Positions 19,377 to 22,467 of a stretch of DNA of 22,467 nt are shown here, one piece after another. Source of the DNA: Glomus cerebriforme (Eukaryota; Glomeromycota; Glomeromycetes; Glomerales; Glomeraceae); assembly GCA_003550305.1 (NCBI GenBank), contig QKYT01001181.1, positions 1-22,467 on the forward strand, read 5' to 3'. Made by a program: the position numbers and the translations under genes. Positions within the stretch are counted from its first letter, which is position 1; each line of letters opens with the position of its first letter. A model generated the notes under the pieces. It made no database searches and was not told the DNA's origin. It saw nothing but the letters and a program-made list of their open reading frames with translations.

Positions 19377-19993
19377 TTTTAAAGGAAGAAAACTGTAAAT
19401 ATTACTGTAAGGAGAGCAGGAAAGAAAACTAATTTAGTGTGAATTAACCAATATAAAGTTTTAGAATTTGATTGACACTTTATTTGTTATACAAAATTTA
19501 AAATTTCTTTGTTAGTTACACTGTTTTACCAATCCCGATCCAGCTTTGTCTCGCTCGTTAAATATAGTTTAAAATTAATTAATTAATGAAATTAATTTTC
19601 TTATAAAAGAGAACAAAACAGGATATTTCTTGTAGCTCAGTAAAGTAAGTAATTGTCCATTTTTTTTTTGAATTATTCCATTATTTAGAAAATATATAAC
19701 GTCCGACTCCAAATTTCTTAAATTATTCTGAAAAAAAAAAATATATTTTTTTTTTAACTAAATATTGTTTATTTTGTTTAAAAACTTTACATAATAATAC
19801 AATTGCAACGCAAGAAAAAAAAATAAAACAGCCTAACATTCTTCCCCTGATTTGACTATATGAATAGCACAGTGTACAAATAAATTGTGTAACCAAATTC
19901 CATTATTTAATTCGTTAATTCGTACCAAGTACTTAATTTTCTTTTTTACATTCTTTACATAAATAAATATTCCCCGTTTTTTTTCCTTTAGAA
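19377..19993. promoter_or_regulatory. Shared divergent promoter region of genes 5 and 6
   Basis: This 617-base spacer separates two divergent starts and must hold both promoters. Reading from gene 5: a T/C-rich leader, then at about 19480-19522 (minus) the GTGTAACTAACAAAGAAATT block also seen before gene 4. Reading towards gene 6: the family flank block at about 19578-19690, TGTGTAAC at 19886-19893, TTCTTTACATAAATA at about 19951-19965, and a T/C run before the ATG. No extra gene is supported; a 63-codon minus frame (20024-19833) overlaps gene 6 and looks like chance. Confidence 0.55.
19578..19690 (+). repeat. Family 5' flank block upstream of gene 6
   Basis: This matches 12560-12680 upstream of gene 4 (TTAATGAAATTAATTTT and onward) and 21490-21580 downstream of gene 6 (AGAACAAAACA, then a CTTG-ACTCA/GCTCAG segment). 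Slightly earlier sequence (about 19547-19576) matches 10205-10240 upstream of gene 3. Confidence 0.55.
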
Positions 19994-21456
19994 ATGACTT
20001 CAATATTCTATTCCGGTCTCTCAAAAGATCTTTCCTTAATATTAAATGATTCAGATGATTTTAACGTTATTATTCAAGTTGGCAAAAATAATAATACAAA
20101 AGAATTTCATGCACATTCGGTAATTTTACGTGCTCGTTCTCCATACTTTAAAAGTGCACTTGCGACTAAATGGATTACAAAAAAGAATGACAAGATCATG
20201 TTTAATAAACCAAATATTAATCCAACAGTTTTTGATATGATTTTAAAGTAAGCAATAATTGATTTATTTTAATAATTAATTAAAAATATTTTTTTCTAAT
20301 AATAATATATTTCTTTCGTTTATAATTAAGATATATTTATACTGGTGAGCTTGACTTGACCGAACAATCAAGTGAAGATATTCTTGGATTGTTAATTGCA
20401 TCTGATGAATTACTTCTTGAAGAATTATTCGAACATGTTCAAGATCATTTAATCGAAAAGCAAGCTAGTTGGATTCAGAATAATTTTGTGCTTATTCTGC
20501 ATACTGTATTTAAGCTCACTAGTTGTAAGAAATTACAAGATTATTGTCTGGAATCCATTTGTGAAGACCCGGAATCATTTATTACTTCAGAAACTTTCCC
20601 TTTATTAGATAAAGATATTCTTTATAGTTTACTTGAACGAGATGATTTTTCAGTTGAAGAAATTGTCATTTGGGATTACTTAATTAAATGGGGTATTAAA
20701 CAAACTCCTGGTTTGGAAAGTGATAATAGTGAAAATTATGAAGCATTGAAGAAAACTTTAGATCAATTTATTCCTCTTATTCGATTTACGAATATTACTT
20801 CTGATGATTTTTTTGATAAAGTCCGTCCTTATAAAACTATCATTCCTCATTATATTTATGAAGAAATTGAAAAATTTTATTATAAAAAAACTTTACCCAA
20901 AACCATAATCTTACCACCTCGTACAGGAAAATTAATATCATTAGCATCAACAATCATTAAGTCTAGATTTGTAACAGTTATTTCTAATTGGATTGATAGA
21001 AATGATCCAGCAACTATTAATAACAAGTACAAGTTTAATCTTATTTACTTGATGAGTCGTGATGGGTTTGATCACGTAACCTTTTTTAATAAATGTAATG
21101 GGCAAGGACCATTTGTAGTATTAATAAGAGTTCAATCAAAGAAAATCTATGGTGGTTATAATCCAATTGGTTATACAGGAAGAAATCGGTGGTTATCTTC
21201 TACAGAAAGTTTTATTTTTTCTTTTGAAAATAATCATGATATACATAATATGAAAATTAGCAGATCAGCTAATACAAAATTTTCTGTACTTGATGCTTAT
21301 GATGGCGAAGATCGCTTCTTTAGTTTTGGAGGTATGTTATATATTGGTGGACAAGATCTTATGATTGGGTATAATAAACATCATTATGATGTCATTTTTG
21401 AAGAAAGTCAAATACCAATTGAGGAGATTGAAGTATTTAGTATAGTTAATAAATAA
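19994..21456 (+). CDS. BTB-BACK-TLDc domain protein (gene 6)
   Basis: Exons 19994-20247 and 20331-21456 encode 459 residues. BTB about 20-126 (DDFNVIIQVGKNNN, AHSVILRARSPYF), BACK about 135-205 (NFVLILHTVFKLTSCKKL, VIWDYLIKWG), TLDc about 292-459 with SRDGF, GGYNP, FIFSF, FGGMLYI and EIEVF. It lacks seven residues in the BACK-TLDc linker: after SDNS it goes straight to ENYEAL, where others carry a DRTKWND-type stretch. That is an in-frame loss. The linker otherwise diverges from genes 3-5 (YEEIEKFYYKK), while the TLDc core is identical to gene 4 over 69 residues. The start is ATG 19994 after CCTTTAGAA. A Cullin-3 adaptor role is by analogy only. Confidence 0.93.
20248..20330 (+). other. Intron of gene 6 (83 bp, phase 2)
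   Basis: The donor is GTAAGC and the acceptor AATTAAG. The first 28 bases are the same as in genes 3 and 5. It is the shortest intron of the six. Confidence 0.9.
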
Positions 21457-22467
21457 TTTAAATAATTAATATCATGATAAAATATTTCAAACAAAAAGAA
21501 CAAAACATGAAATTCCTTGCAACTCATTAATGTAAGTTTTTTTATTTTATTGTAAATTACTCCATAATTTAGAAGCTATCAGGGTGACAAATAGGTGCGA
21601 TTACAGCGAATAACTTATTTCTTTATTATTTTATCATTTTAACTTTTTAATTAGAATTTTTATTAATCAATTTTCGCTTTTTATATAAGAACCCATTTAT
21701 TGATATCTCATTTCAATATTGAATTTTTTCTTAAAGTTGCAAAAATATTTAAATCAAATGTAAATAAATCATACAAATTATCAAGTTAACAGGAACATAG
21801 TGAAGTACAGTATTTAGTTTTATATAATTAAAAAAAAATAAAAAAAAAAAATATCTTGAAAATTTATAGCAATTTATGCATAAAATCAGTTTAAAAGATT
21901 TTTTAATAATTTTGTATATCAAAAAGTTGCATAGATTTTACATTAGCAAGCAATAATTTAAATAATCTAATATCTATAGAGTAGTGGACTTTACCCTATC
22001 CAACGTACTGTCAAGCAAAATTTTCGATGATGGGTTTTTCCGAGAATTTTCATCCAATATATACTGTGACTAGAGTTAAAAGCCAAAGGATCTTCGAAAT
22101 TAATGCTGGAGGATTTCGTTGGGAATAAGTGAACACAAATTTTTTTCTCACGAAAAAATTTAATTTTTTTTTAGGTTCTATTAATATATTTAACAGTAAA
22201 ATAGACTCCTCAAGGAGAATTCTAATTTTTTAAAAAGAAAAAATTAAATTATAAAGATAAAATAAAATTAGAACAGTAAAAAAATTAAGACATTAAAAAT
22301 TACGAAAATAATGAAATTCATAATTTTTTTCATATTACTACATGTCGATAGTCCTATTTCCAAATCATAAGATTTTTCCATTAATTGCTGATTCGCGACT
22401 CAATGATACAAAATGATCGGCAATCTATAATTAATTTTGACGCAATTTTATATATTAAATACTATTA
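21457..22467. other. Right-hand region with orphan family flank
   Basis: No gene is supported. At about 21490-21580 there is a diverged copy of the family 5' flank block, but no BTB exon follows at the 300-400 base distance seen for genes 4 and 6. A less AT-biased patch at about 21990-22130 has no open frame I trust. The rest is AT-rich with homopolymers up to the window edge. Confidence 0.5.

Noticed and set aside
19833..20024. Minus-strand frame of 63 codons
   Set aside because: It overlaps the start of gene 6 and its leader and has a K/I/N-rich chance composition.
1..22467. CRISPR array, bacterial operon or viral gene content
   Set aside because: There are no regularly spaced repeats with unique spacers, no ribosome-binding-site pattern and no viral or transposase protein. 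All genes are intron-bearing fungal-type genes.

Overview
The window is very AT-rich (by eye about three quarters A+T), has long gene-poor spacers, and carries eukaryotic genes each split by one short GT-AG intron. All six recognisable genes belong to one paralogous family. Its architecture is an N-terminal BTB/POZ domain, a BACK domain and a C-terminal TLDc domain. Very large BTB/TLDc families in an AT-rich genome point to an arbuscular mycorrhizal fungus (Glomeromycotina, Rhizophagus-like). That assignment is an inference from family type and composition; no marker gene is present. Scattered N bases show this is draft sequence.

Layout. 11-250: tandem repeat that may continue past the left edge. 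781-2290: gene 1 (+). 2291-4499: spacer with a diverged repeat copy, a weak minus-strand coding remnant and palindromes upstream of gene 2. 4500-6016: gene 2 (+), with eight N bases in its TLDc region, followed directly by a strong inverted repeat. 6017-10482: 4.5 kb spacer with a repeat fragment, an inverted-repeat-rich patch and a degenerate ATAATTTCTC minisatellite. 10483-11978: gene 3 (+), broken by single-base frameshifts. 13049-14537: gene 4 (+). 14538-17893: spacer with a G-rich patch and two tandem copies of a hairpin-forming dispersed repeat. 17894-19376: gene 5 (-). 19994-21456: gene 6 (+), head-to-head with gene 5. 21457-22467: no gene, but a piece of the family's 5' flank.

The genes fall into two groups by intron and flank similarity: genes 1-2, which are diverged, and genes 3-6, which are recent copies. 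In the recent group the introns, about 150-450 bp of 5' flank and (genes 3-5) about 200 bp of 3' flank were duplicated with the coding region. Gene 4 is a mosaic: its middle matches gene 3 exactly at protein level and its TLDc core matches gene 6 exactly. This suggests gene conversion or unequal exchange. The proteins are probably intracellular: no signal peptide or membrane segment is visible. By family analogy BTB-BACK proteins act as dimeric substrate adaptors for Cullin-3 ubiquitin ligases, with the TLDc domain a possible substrate- or partner-binding module; nothing in the window proves this. The most notable content is the locus as a locally duplicating, converting and decaying family whose C-terminal TLDc loops vary most.
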